The notes below the pieces were generated by a model, which made no database searches, was not told where the DNA came from, and saw only the letters and a list, made by a program, of their open reading frames with translations. A stretch of DNA of 64,000 nt, from assembly GCA_018136815.1 (NCBI GenBank), contig CM030939.1:3093419-3157418 (forward strand), in the 5' to 3' direction. The position numbers and the translations under genes were made by a program. Of the stretch, positions 40,757 to 52,611 are shown one piece after another; positions within the stretch are counted from its first letter, which is position 1; each line of letters opens with the position of its first letter. Source of the DNA: Isochrysis galbana (taxonomy: Eukaryota > Haptophyta > Isochrysidales > Isochrysidaceae).

Positions 40757-43700
40757 TCATCCATCTTTGATGGCGTCCGATGTGGTCAAAGGCCCCCACG
40801 CTTTGGGCGTTTGCCCTTGCGGCCCACCCACGCGCTTAGGGTCGGGCGCGAGGCGGATCGGCATGCGTCGACGCATGCCCTCTGCAAGCAACAGCTGCTG
40901 GTTAGCCGAGGGGCCGCTAAGCCTCCCGTCAGGGTGCCTCCTGGCATGCAATGAGCCGCCGCGCACGGTCACGCCCGCCACAGCCTGCTCGACAAAGAAA
41001 CGTAGAAGTTGGTCGACCTGTGACGTATCGCGCAAGAAGTACGAGCCGTCCGACGACCCGGGGCCTGCGCACCGAAAGGGGGCAAGGGAGAGGTCTTGAG
41101 CCATTTCAGCATCGTTTCTCTCGAGGTGTGCAGCCAAGCCGTCCTCGATGCTGGCTGTGCGGACGAGTGCTATGAGGCGGGCAGCGAAATATGCGATATC
41201 CGGCGTGGTAGTGGCGCCTGCTTGATGACGAAGCCCTGGCACATTCATTGTGAGGGCTCCATGGGCTGTGCATGGGGCTCACCGCCCGTCACAAGGACGT
41301 AGAGTCCCCCTTGGATCTCTCGGATGCTCTGGAATGCTTGATCGTCGCCAATGTACACAGGCACCACACTGCGCATGCCATGCTTTTCACACACGCGCTC
41401 AACTACCTGTTTTCGTAGAGTGGCGGGTAAGGGAGATCAAAAATTAGCAGTGAATTTCATGGCATGGACAATTGATTCGCCCGTTGCCCGAGTGCACGGT
41501 TGTGAAGGAGGCCAGAGTTGATGGCGCGCCGCGGCCGGCGAGCAGCTAGCGCGTGCATATTCATGGCGATCATGAAACCAACCACTCCATGCCATGATGA
41601 CATGCAGGTGAGCCACGGGGCAGGGGGCGCTCTGAAGGGTGCAGGCTGTGCAGACGTACGACGCAAGCCAACGCACCGTCTTCACAAGCCATTCCACGGC
41701 TTTAGACCTGTTCCAGCCGGCGTACGGCCTGACTTCGAACGTCATGCGCTCCTCGACGAAACGCAGCATGGGGAAATCCTTTTCGATGGTCTCCACCACT
41801 GCCTCGCGAGTGAAGGCCTGCACGTCGTCGGAAGCGCCGCGGAAGTCGACCTGCAATATTTTGGGAAGTGAAGGAGATGATTGTACGGCATTCTGCTAGC
41901 GCCAATGGGCGCTCTGGATTTGTCCGGATCGTTGCGGAAGCGGGCAGGGTGCAAGTGCGTTTCAGCGCTAGGAGTGCGAGTGCACGTATGAACTCTTGTA
42001 TTGCGATGGCATCTCACCGAGAGTGAAAAATGATTATCCTCGATCGAGACGCCGCTATCTTCCATCACGCTGGACAGCTGATCGCTCAGCTTTGACCAGC
42101 AAGATTCTAGTGCGGGCCGGTAGGAAATCTCGTAAACGAGCGATTCCACCTCCCCACAGCCAGCAGTTGTCTCACTCGCACGCTCGCTTGCCGATTCGAA
42201 GAGGTCTGCCGAAGCTGAGCACGAGGATGCGCCTCCCAAGCTGGTGCTGCGGCTGAAGCTTTCAACGGTCTTGCCACTGCTAGCACAACAGTCACCCTGG
42301 GCTGCAGCGGCAGCAGCGGCCGCTGCGGAGGCCGCCGCCGCCGCCGCCGCTGCAGCGTTGGCGGAGCGCCTCCGCGCCTCCACAGTCGACGCGCTGTTTC
42401 GGAATGTGGAGAGGTCGTTCCAGGAATGAGACGACGGCACCGGCGGCGGCGGCGGCAGCGGCGGCGTGAAGGGAAGAATTTGCACGCCCGAGATGTCTCC
42501 GTCACCGCGAGTCGCGCGTGCTGCGGCGGCGCCGATGCGTTCGGCTGCCAACGACCAAGGGTCGGGGTTGGTCTCCGCCGGCTGCCGTGACAAGGGAGCC
42601 CGTGAGACGATAGCAGTGGGATAGAGCTGAGCAAGGCGTGTGGCCAAGGCTGCTCCCTCGAGGCCCGCTGCGCTCGGATCGCCAGATTTATTGAGCGCAT
42701 CATGGCCGCCGCCGCCGGTGCTCTGGCGGAGCTGCGACAGGCGATCGGACGACCCACCAAACCCACGACCGAACGATGGCGATGGAAGCGCTGCGGGGGG
42801 CGGCAGCAAGTCGCTATAGCCGCCGCGGGAGTTTTCGGATCTTCTCTCCGATGGCAAGTCCGAGCGTCGATCAGATGTTGCACCATCGGCAGCCGCCGGA
42901 ATAGCAGCGTCGCATCCTTCATAGTCCAGAAGGAAGAGGAGCTGCTTGCCCACGAGGTAGCGAACAAGCTGCAAAAGCCCAAGCAGGCGAGGGTACGAGT
43001 CGATAGATAATGAAAGCGATAAGCGGTCGCGCCAGCCCAGCGGCTAAGAAAGCCATGTTTTTGTAGCTCAAACACTTGTCATAGCAGCCCTACCCCCCCC
43101 CCCCCCCAACCCTCAAGATTGGCAAGCCTCGTGCATACCTGAGGCAGCCGCTCGAGCACCGAAGGCATCTGTGGTTTGGCGGGCGTGATGCCTGGGGTCG
43201 ATGGTCCGTCGTGCGAGGCATGGGCGAGGAGGTCGAGGAGTCCGGCGGTACCATCATAATCGATGTAGAATTCGGCCTACATGGGGCATAGCTGAGCCGT
43301 GAGTTCAACAAGCGTGGGCTCCACATTATCGGCTGGTTGGCGCGCATACACATCGGCTTGGTACACGCCCTGCACCAAGCTAGTGGGAAGCATCGTATTA
43401 GTGCGTGCAAATAATAGGTTTGGGCTGCGCGTAGCTGCTTGCTCACCTTGGAAAGTTTCTTCCCTACGCAGCAAGTCCATAATGTCGACGAACCCTTTTG
43501 CATTTGCCCATCATCCACGGGTGCACCATACTCTGACTGCGCGATCTGATCGAGCCTGATGCCCGATCCCCACTGCGATGATGCGCGGAGCGATAGAGCC
43601 TCCAGACGATCCAATCTCATACTGGAACCGGAATTCGAAGCCGAGCCGCGAGTTCCACCTGCGGTATGTCCTCCTGTGCCTGCCGAAACTTGTACGCAAG

Positions 43701-46700
43701 GACCTGATTTGTGGCGCTGGGGGAGGGGCGAAGTGCCAAGATTGCGACTGCTCAGCTTCGGAGAGTCTAAGTGAGTCGAGCCGGCGTTGAGGATGTCGGC
43801 TGCTGACTGGCTCCGCAAAGATATGGAACCATTTGACTCTGCATCAAGCAAGCAGCTCTCAAGAGAGGCGGTTGCACCTGCAGAGCCACCAACTAGATTT
43901 GGCATGGTGGGAGCGTATGGTGGCGCTGTGGCAACGGAGCACATGTCGCTCGAACGGTGATCGGACCAGCAATCCGATAGCGCGGTATTCCCGACGGCGG
44001 ACGGGAGGCCGCGTGCCGAGTGCATGGTCATGAGCTCTGGGGGGGCCGATGCCGTCGTGCTACGCGAAAGTGGCACCGTTGCAGCTGTATTCCCTCCACG
44101 AGAGCCATCGCGCGTCTGCATCTCGCAGTGGTCCTTGAGGACTGCGAATAGATCCTCGTCGCGTGCCATCACCTCCGAAAGACAGAGCACCCAGTCGAAA
44201 TGGGACAACTTCTCACGCCCCGCGGCCCGGGAGCTCTCGCCGACCGTCGAAATTGCGCCGATTGTGCTTGCACCACCGCAACCTGCGAGGCCGCCATCGG
44301 CTTCGCGCACACTACTAGAAGGGAGCGCCGCGAGTTTCTCCGATAGCGCTGCCGATGGCTGTGCTAGCACTGCTGGCGGTAGTAGCGGTATGGCAAAGTC
44401 AGCGGATCCACTCGCACTACCGGGGGGCTGGACATCCGTGGGCGGAGTGGGAATGGGCGGCGGGATAGGTGCAGGACGACCGAGCGTGCTAGACTCGATG
44501 GCGGCGGGAATGCCAGCAAGCTCGCTCAGGGTTGTGGAGCGTTGGCGGCTGTCTGACTCGACGTCGCGCCCGCACGCTGCAGGCGCGCTAGCTGTCTCGC
44601 GGGCGCTGCTGCTTGACATGGGAGTATGTTGGGATGGTTGTTCGAATCCGCTCACGCGATCCGAGCTGCACTCCGAAAGGGTTGCCGAGGAGGCGCTGCC
44701 ACGACCGCCGTGCGAGGCGGGCAGCGTCGATGCGGGATCGGAGGTAGGATCAGAGGCTCCGGCATAGGCGTCAGGCAAGTTAGATCCGCTAGGTTGCAAG
44801 GACAGAGCCGGGTGATGCATCGTGGGTGGGGTCGGATTGGCATGCTGCGACTCCTCTTCCAATCGAGCCAGTCGCTCCTCGGATGTCACACGCTGATCAG
44901 CGCGCCAGCGGGCTAACGTTTGCTCCAGGATCATGGTGAGAGCGGCGCCCTTAGACACCCCGTAGGGGCGCACCTGAAAAAAATCGAGCGAGGGACATGT
45001 CGCATGCGCACACTGGACGGTGTCGCAGCGCGTCGAGGGCGAAGGGTGCATGAAAGCGGCTTTCCCCGGTTTTTGCCGAGGCTGTATCATGCCTCGGAAT
45101 GGACGAGAACAGCATGCTCCTCGAGCATTGTTACTGCCAGCGATTGGTATGCATACTACGCGGTGCAAATTGCCCATCGTACGCGCTCGTTGTACCAGGC
45201 GAGCGCACCTCCACTCGCTTCATGTCAAGACCGACTTCTACGGGAGAGTTGTTGGACACCTTGACCAAATGAGACTGGAGCGCCACCGCCTACATTCCAA
45301 GGGGAGAGATGTGAGATACGTAAATTCGGAGGCAGTGGAATTGGTGAACGCAAGATACTGCCAAGAGGTATGGCGTGATCATCCCTAAAGCGCATCCACG
45401 AGTGCTACCACACCTGCACATCGGCGAATTCGTCATCGGCATCCTGAAAGTGCCACGTGATGGTGTGCTCTTGTACTTCAGTGAGCGTGTCTGGCGTGCG
45501 CGCCTCAAAGTACCTAAGGCGCACACCATTCGATTTCATCGACGCCCGGGTAGTTAGCGGCAGCTCACCGGGCCCCAACGCTACCACTGCGCGAAAACAC
45601 CAACTCTTGTGAACGCCCCTCGCACTTCGCTCGCGTGGCAAAGGCGCGAGGCCTTTCAACTCGTAGTGCACACTCACCTGAAGATCGGCTTGAGCGACGC
45701 CATCCAGGAGTCGTCCACTTCGTCTTTTGTCATCTCCCATGCGGGCGAAGACGCGGTCTCCCCTGCTTGTTGTTGCCCATCGCGGGGAGGGGGGCGAATC
45801 CAAAGCCCATTCTCGGCGACGAGCCATATGGGCAGTTCGCCGAGCCATTCGTTCATTAGCGCGCGTTCGCGGCCGGAAACAACGACGACAGTGTTGGAAG
45901 GCGAGGAGGCGAGGGTTGACAAATTGCGGCGAACCTGCACGAGTCCGAATGGGTCGGGGAGCGTCGAACGCTTCATGAGTGAAAGGAGCAGCGACGCCGC
46001 GGGTCGATGTGGAGGCTCATCCTTCTCAAAGAGAAGGGGTTAGAGAGGAGGTTAGGGAGGCTGAGTTTGGAGGGCTCGTGCGGCAATAAATGTTGCCGCA
46101 CCGACGGGAGCAGGTTCTCCAACTTCTTGAATGCAGAGTATTCGATCAGCGTGCCGAGGAGGCCGAAAACGAGTAGCTTCTGCCCATTAGCGCGTTCGCA
46201 CGCCTTGTATGAGGAGATGACCTCCTGGACTGGGAGCGTGCGTGCCTGCGTGCCCAAGGGAGGTTTACGATAGCACGTTAGATGATGATGCGGGTAGAGT
46301 ATTAGGTACCGGGCTCAGGCTGCGTGCCTATGGCGTGTAAGTCACGATCGCCAACTAGGCCATACCACCTTAGTCACCACTGGCGTTGTACGCATGGGCG
46401 CTGTGGATACGCAAAGAGAATTAATCGACATACCTCGGTTAGCTTGGAAAAGAAGCCTGCATCGTAGTTCGAAGCTTCTCGGGCGTGCCGCAATGATGCG
46501 ACAAATTGCTCCGCCCACTCTTGCGCAGTGTGTCCGTGAATGTGAGAGTCTAGGTACGTAAATCTTTCCTCGCGTTCCTTGGCGGTCATGTTGAGCCCAA
46601 CATATATGGCCTTAGCCACCTCGGCGACGTTGTACGGGTTGACAAGCAGCGCGCCGGCGCCGAGTGCTTGCGCGGCTCCGGCAAACTCGGAAAGGACAAG

Positions 46701-49447
46701 GGCACCCTGGGAACAGGCCGAAAAGGGGCAGCGTGAGCTCGGAGGACGAGGGGGGGGGGGGGGGGGGGGGCACATCCTACTCAGCCTCGACGGGCGGTGC
46801 ATCGCACCGAGGCAGTACCACTGCGCGGGCGAATTGCGGCGCGCTAGGCATACTGGCGCCGCCACACCTTGGAGCCTTTCTTGCTTTGGCATGCAAGGAA
46901 CTCAAACGAGACGAGGTTCATCCCGTCTCTAAGTGACGTCACAACCATCACGTCAGCCCGATAATACAGCGCACACAGCTCAGGAAAGTTCATGCTCTGG
47001 TCAAGATAGTGGATTGGCACGTAATCCAGGGTGCCGAAGGTGCCGTTGATGCGAGAGACGAGTCGGTGGACGTTCGCGCGGAGCTTCTGGTAGCCAGCGA
47101 CCTCAGTGCGCGAGGGCACGGCGATCTGTAGGAGCACCACCTTGCCGCGCCACTGCGGGTATTCTTGCAGGAAGTACTCAAGCGCTTTGAGCTTGTGCGG
47201 AATTCCCTTGACGTAGTCGAGGCGATCGATGCCCAGCAGGACGCGTTTGCCGTCAAATCGCCTTTGCAGATCGATGATGCGGTCTTTCACCGTTGGCGAG
47301 TCGATCGCTCGCTCGAAGGGCGCAGGGTCGATCCCGATAGGGAAGGTGTCCACGCAGATGGAACGGCGAGAGGCGTGGTCGAAGAGGCCGTCGTTGCCTT
47401 GGGTGACCCCTGACTCGCCGCCGATGCCGAGCACCTACAGTGGGTTGGAGTGCAAGGGTTGAGGGCGTTGGCGTTGGGCCCCACAAATCCTTCGTTAGAG
47501 CGAGCGGGAGTGCATCAGCCGCACGAGCGGCAGCCGCGGGGCAGAGATAGGCACGCGCCTGGCCGCATGAGTTGTGGAAGTGCTGCGCGTAGTCGTACAC
47601 GTGAAAACCGCATAGGTCGGCGCCTAGCACCCCACGCAGGATCTCCTCACGGTGAGGCAGCGTAGCGTACATCTCGGGTGTCACGAAAGGGGTGTGCAAA
47701 AACCTGTGGGTGGGCCGCCAGAGCGAGAGAGGCACTGAGCTGAGCTTTTATCGTCGCAGACCTGCCTTTTTGAGCCATGGAGCCGCAGGGCTGCCCGCAC
47801 GCGCACTGTATTTGAGCGGGGAACCGTACGTACGCATTGCCCCACCAAAGATTGTGGACGGTGTCGCCTTCAACTGCCACGTCATGCGGAGGAGCTGCTA
47901 TTGACAGCAGGGAGCCTCCACCTCTCCATTCTTCTCTACCCCGTCTCTTTCCCCCCCTCGCTATGGTGGCGTGGCGCTCACCATCCAATGGAGAGCTCCG
48001 GCGATGCATCTCGTAGGTACTTGGGTGCGAGCATCAAATGGTAGTCTTGAACCCACACCGTGTCAAGCTCCGTGGGGTTGAGCGTGAGCACTGCATCGCA
48101 GAAGCCTTGGTTGGCCGTCTGATAAGCTGCCCACTGCCGCTCGGCAGCATCGCCATGCGAGTCGAGCATCGACAGCGGAATGTAGTGAAGGAGAGGCCAG
48201 AGCACATTGTTCGAAAAGCCATTGTAGTAGTCCTAGCACACAGGACAGTGGGAGCTGAGTCCATACGGCCTGACGATAGCTGCTAGGAAACTCCACCATC
48301 CTTGTGCCCCGTGGGAGGGCCTCATTACACCACGCCTCTACACGACCCGAGACATGCATCCAAAGGGTCGTCAAAAATGCACCCTCAAGTGCACCCCCCG
48401 CGCACGATTCGCGCACCTCAGCCGTCTGCTCGTCGAGGTAAACTGGGACACAGCGGAACGGCTGCTGTTCCGAGAGTAAACGCGTCACCTCCTCCCGCTC
48501 CTCAGCTGGGACGTCGACGCCCACCCATCCGACCCACGTGATCTTGAAGTTGCGCACGCCCAGGAAGGCAGAGACGAGCCCACCACTCGAACGCTTGAAC
48601 TCCCATTCGCCGCTCACTTTGTTCTTGACCGGCGTGACGGGTAGACGGTTAGCCGCAACAATCAGCCGTGCTTCACGCTTCTGTTGCCCTCCAATGTCGC
48701 TTTCTTCCATCTTGATTCGTGAGCGTTCTGCCTCCAACTGCCGCGAGAGCTCCTGCGACCAGTGGTGCGCGAGCTAGGCGTCAGAAACTCAACGGCCGGG
48801 AGCTCCGTTGTGCACGTGCGAGCATTGCTTCACGCCCTTCATGCATGACAAGTGGAAGGTGCTGCGACCCACCCCAGCCCTCCGCCTTGTCTCCACTTCC
48901 TAATTTCCGTTGCCTTTTTCCTCCCTCATGCTCTGCACACGTAGCGGAACATCCGAAAAATCGCCCCCATTAGCTTCCCTCACTTAGATCCTCAGCATCA
49001 GGTTGGGGCCTGCTCTTCCAGTCCCTGCCCCCCATCCTCAAGCGACCCCTAATCCTATACGCCCAGTGTTCCTGTTGGCCATCTCTAACCAGTCACATAG
49101 CCCTCCGCGCTCCTCAAGCGCGCTCAAGCCCCACGGACGCTCCCCCAACTCTTTTTCTCCATGCGAGATCATGTGCCCCTCCACTCCCTCCCCAACCACC
49201 CGACGCGGCCATCTCCAATATCTCTCTGGTGCTCTACACCCCTGGGCCCCAGCAGCCTGCATCGCGCCTTTGTAGCGCCAGTAGCCCCTCTGTGGCCCTC
49301 CCTCCAACGCCCCCGCCTTACCTTGATCTGCGACATGAGATGCCACTCGTTGTCTTTCTCACGTTTCTTCATCTGCATGTCGATCGCGCGAGCTAGGTGG
49401 GATGAGGTGGCTGCGGGACGCGAGTCTGAGGGAGAGCTGCGGCGCAT
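40757..49447 (-). CDS. Trehalose-6-phosphate synthase fused to two trehalose-phosphatase-like domains
   Basis: Sixteen exons with consistent phases: 49447-49322, 48773-48417, 48232-47982, 47703-47559, 47434-46868, 46706-46434, 46245-46102, 45934-45678, 45603-45414, 45289-45209, 44973-43447, 43276-43139, 42968-42018, 41850-41677, 41406-41283 and 41064-40757, giving about 1870 residues. A coiled N-terminus precedes the GT20 domain (about 65-570), which makes trehalose-6-phosphate from UDP-glucose and glucose-6-phosphate. It keeps RLPV, SSGGL, DYYNGFSN, WVQDYHL, WFLHTPF, GIDRLDYVKGI and SLRDGMN. The first HAD phosphatase domain has FGLLGTL for DYDGT and SEVMARDED for GDDRSDED, so it is probably inactive, and it carries two Ser/Pro/Ala-rich inserts of about 200 residues. 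The second, plant-type domain (about 1350-1800) has LLDYEGC, EVRPYAGWNRSKAVEWL, YIGDDQ and YFLRDTSQVDQLL. Exon 9's acceptor is the weakest junction. Confidence 0.82.
47435..47558 (-). other. Putative GC-AG intron in the trehalose gene
   Basis: The exon ends CATGCGGCCAG and the intron begins GCGCGT. The next exon starts after CACTGTAG at GTGCTCGGC. No GT donor keeps the conserved FHNSC-to-VLG junction in frame, so a GC donor is the simplest reading. Confidence 0.6.
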
Positions 49448-49680
49448 CGGCTCTCTCCTCCCGCCTCTTCCCCTTTCTCTCCCCTTCTCTCTCCTTCTCT
49501 TCACCTCCCTGTCTCTCTCACGCGCACGCGTTCGCTCTCCTTCGTTCTCCGCCCGCTCCTACTCCTCTCCGCCTCTCTCTCCCTCTCCCTCTGTCTCCCT
49601 TCCGCTCTCCCGCTCTCCCGCTCGCTCTGTCGAGTCTCGCGCGCGCCTCCGCCCGCGCTCTCATAATTCTAGACATTCCA
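49448..49680. promoter_or_regulatory. CT tract (GA on coding strand) upstream of the trehalose gene
   Basis: Dense CTCTCC/CTTCTC sequence on the + strand immediately ahead of exon 1. It is analogous to the tracts before other genes. Confidence 0.4.
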
Positions 49681-49689
49681 ACTAGATAG

Positions 49690-51630
49690 GACTCGCTCTT
49701 CTACTTCTATCTTCTATCCGGGTGAGCGGCACTGCCCCATCCCCCATCGGATCATTTTAACTCCTTACTGCCGAAGCGCCAAAATTGGAGCTTCCACACT
49801 TTCTTTTGTCAACTGCTCGCTACCCGCTCACCCGTAAAAAAACCCTTTTAATATTCTTACCGCACTCGCGGCGAATGTTGGCAAACGCCAGACTTTCGAG
49901 AATTTTTTGTAAAATTTGGGGTTGGGCTCAAAATCAAAAACAAAATAAAAAATTTTGATCGAAATTTGGGGGGCACGGGCGTCCCCCCCCCCCCCCCCTC
50001 ACGCCCCCACGCCCGACGCCCTTGCCCCCCGCCCTGCCCCCATCCCCATGCCACATGTTGCGCAAGCGCCGCCGAACCATTGTGGATTGATTGTGGATTG
50101 TGGACGAGGTGGAAGAGGAAGAGGAGCAGGTGATGGGGATGAGCCCACGCCCGCGCCGGCGCCCACATGCATCGGTGGAAGCATTTGTGCTAGGCTGCGA
50201 TGCGCTTGGTGTCCATGCAATGCTCTGCCTCCGGTTGTGAATATGCTTGGTCTGTGGAAGGTTGGATTCACTCGTACAAGCGCAATGCGCAATAGGCTTG
50301 GGCAAATCACGGTTGATTGGCTTGTGAGGGCTCACACACACAAACTTGTTGCACTTGAATCCAAGCTCGAAGAGTGGGAGTCAACCGTGTTGCCTTGGGA
50401 ATTAGACATGGTCGCTGAGGATCCCGCCGGTGATGACGAGTGCTAAGTGGTAAGTGTTGATTATAAAGACTACGTAAAAGTATGTACGTAACTGTGTTGA
50501 AGACTCAAATTGAAAGATTCTTGATTCTTGCTCATCTTGTATCTATATTTTCTATATCACATATTATATATTATCACATTATCTTACGCTTACGCATCGG
50601 CGGTCGGCGGCGCGCGTTTTGCCGTTGTGGCCTTTGCGCACGTGCGTTTAGTTGAGTTAGAGTGCTGAGCACAAGCAGAAGCACATGGGAGCTAACCTAA
50701 TCGTCCCTCCATCTCCATCCCTCCCCTCCCCCCCCCCTTTCTGCCCTTCCGTCCCTCCCCCTCCCCCGCACTCAACTAACTATAGACCCTCTACGCCTCT
50801 ACGCCCTCCAAAGCTGGCGCTAGCTAGCTGGCATGACTAGCTCTTCGACCTAAAGTACTGGTGCTGGTGCTAGCTAGTAGCTAGCGGACCACCAATAGCT
50901 GACGCAAGGTACTGGCGCTGGTGATAGCTCCAAAACCCGTGCAAGCTAGCGAGCTGTTGCCCCAACACTGGCGGACGTCATCGCTGGGGCTGGGGCACTA
51001 GGGTTTGAAATTTGCTTTATAGTTTATAGGCAATATGGGGCGTCGGACCCCTAGTTTAATATATGTGTTGGCACCTTTTAAGTGAAAGAAACACATCTCT
51101 CAGTGGGAGCGACGTCCAATTCCAGTTTGGCTCGTGTGAGCCGCCAGAGCGCGTGTGCTAGGCTAGCTAAGGGGGGGGGGGGGTTCGGGGTTCGGGTTCG
51201 GGGTTCCGACGGGACTTCGTAACGCGTTTTCGGACGAGGATTCTGAAAAGGCCGGGAGACCCTCCGACCCGCTTTCGCCGGGGCTTTCCGCTCACGGTCA
51301 GAAATGTCGACCCCCCCAGTATTAGTACTTAAAAAGCCCTGTTTGACCGCCCTACTAGCTACTAGAGTGCTCGCTCGAAGGCCCCACCTGACCCAGAACG
51401 CTCGAGACCCCATCGCCGAAAACAAAACTCACTCGCGTCGGCGCGATGACGGGGCTCTGAGAAACCTTTTCGATCGGCATCGCGAGTGCTTGGAAGGCGG
51501 AGGCGTCCGGGAAAGAGCCCGAGGGGTAGGATAGAGAGAGGGAAGGGGAGAGAGAAACAGAGGGGCAGGTTCAGGGATAAGGACAGGGAGGGAGAGAGGG
51601 ACTGGGAGAGAGAGCACGCAGAAGAAGAAC
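49690..51630. other. Mostly non-coding; one protein-like fragment
   Basis: The + frame at about 50240-50446 reads SKLEEWESTVLPWELDM with acidic end, preceded by NRLGQITVDWLVRAHTHKL. It looks protein-like and could be a transposase or gene remnant, but I recognise no family. The rest holds C runs (49985-50000), CTAGCTAG words (50815-50960) and a G/TTCGGG stretch (51170-51210). A purine-rich tract at 51520-51625 leads into the cytochrome gene. Confidence 0.35.
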
Positions 51631-51641
51631 AGCTGTGAGTG

Positions 51642-52106
51642 ATGGTTAGGCCGCTCATCTGTGCCTCGGCCGTGCCTGCGCCTGCGCTCGCTGCTGCGCT
51701 GCTCTCACTCAGCTCGCTCGGAATGGTGCCTGCGTCTGCCCGGACCCTCACACAGCCGCCAGACATTGAACAGGGGGCCAGGGTGTTCGCTAGCGTGTGC
51801 AGCGCTTGCCACCTTGGCGGGTACAACGCAGTACGCCCAGAACGTACTCTACAGCTCGAAGTGCTCAAGGAAAATGGCATGTTTGCTGCAGACGCAATCG
51901 AGTATCAAGTCACCAATGGGAAGAACAACATGCCGGCCTTTGGCGGCCGTCTGACTGACGACCAAATCACCGATGCAGCTTACTATGTCGTGTACCAGGC
52001 GCAGAAGGGGTGGAACAAGGAGCCTCTCTACGCCAAGTACCCGTCGAAATACGTTCCAGGAGCGTTGATGAACGCGTACGCAAACGCTGCTAAGCCCATG
52101 AAATGA
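51642..52106 (+). CDS. petJ: Cytochrome c6 precursor
   Basis: 154 residues, no intron. Cytochrome c6 carries electrons from cytochrome b6f to photosystem I in the thylakoid lumen. The presequence (about residues 1-34) ends in a hydrophobic stretch and VPASA, a good lumenal signal-peptidase site. The mature part starts DIEQGARVFASVCSACH with the CxxCH heme-binding motif (about residues 60-64) and has MPAFGGRLTDDQI with the axial Met (about 104). A TGA lies directly upstream of the ATG, so the start is firm. Two oddities: the presequence seems too short for full plastid import, and about 30 residues (NKEPLYAKYPSKY...KPMK) continue past the KGW where c6 normally ends. The mature core is most like red-lineage algal c6. 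Confidence 0.92.
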   Translation: MVRPLICASAVPAPALAAALLSLSSLGMVPASARTLTQPPDIEQGARVFASVCSACHLGGYNAVRPERTLQLEVLKENGMFAADAIEYQVTNGKNNMPAFGGRLTDDQITDAAYYVVYQAQKGWNKEPLYAKYPSKYVPGALMNAYANAAKPMK

Positions 52107-52610
52107 GTGAGAATAATTCCCGCGTTTTTGGAGTACCTTCTACAAAATCCAAAAGGCAATGTTGGCATGTCCATCCGTGTGCTCGTGCGGCCTTATGACG
52201 AGCTTGAACTTGCACGCCTCTCATGGCGTTCCTCACGTCTAATGAAACGGATCGGAGTCTCTTATCTTCACTTTTACGCTCATTTATTCAGCCCTTCCGC
52301 GTTGCTAGCAATACTGAAGTGTGTTTGACGAGCGAGACGAGAACCGTGTAGCATACCTAGGCCACGCCCGTAGATGGCGAGAAATAATACTACACCACCG
52401 GCCAATGTCCAATGTCCGTTTCCATTTGCAATCGCATTATTTCTTTCTGCTCTTTGCACTACGCATTACGCCCTACCTACGCCTACGATTGCCGACAATC
52501 TTCAATCTCTGTCTCATCGTTGTCCGTTTCTGTCTCTCCATCGTTCCCCGTATGATCAACTAAGCTTATACTTGGTTGCGATGGAGCGCATGCCGCCGCG
52601 ACTCCCCTCT
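52107..52610. other. Unassigned
   Basis: 3' flank of the cytochrome gene. No gene or repeat recognised. Confidence 0.3.
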
Positions 52611-52611
52611 C

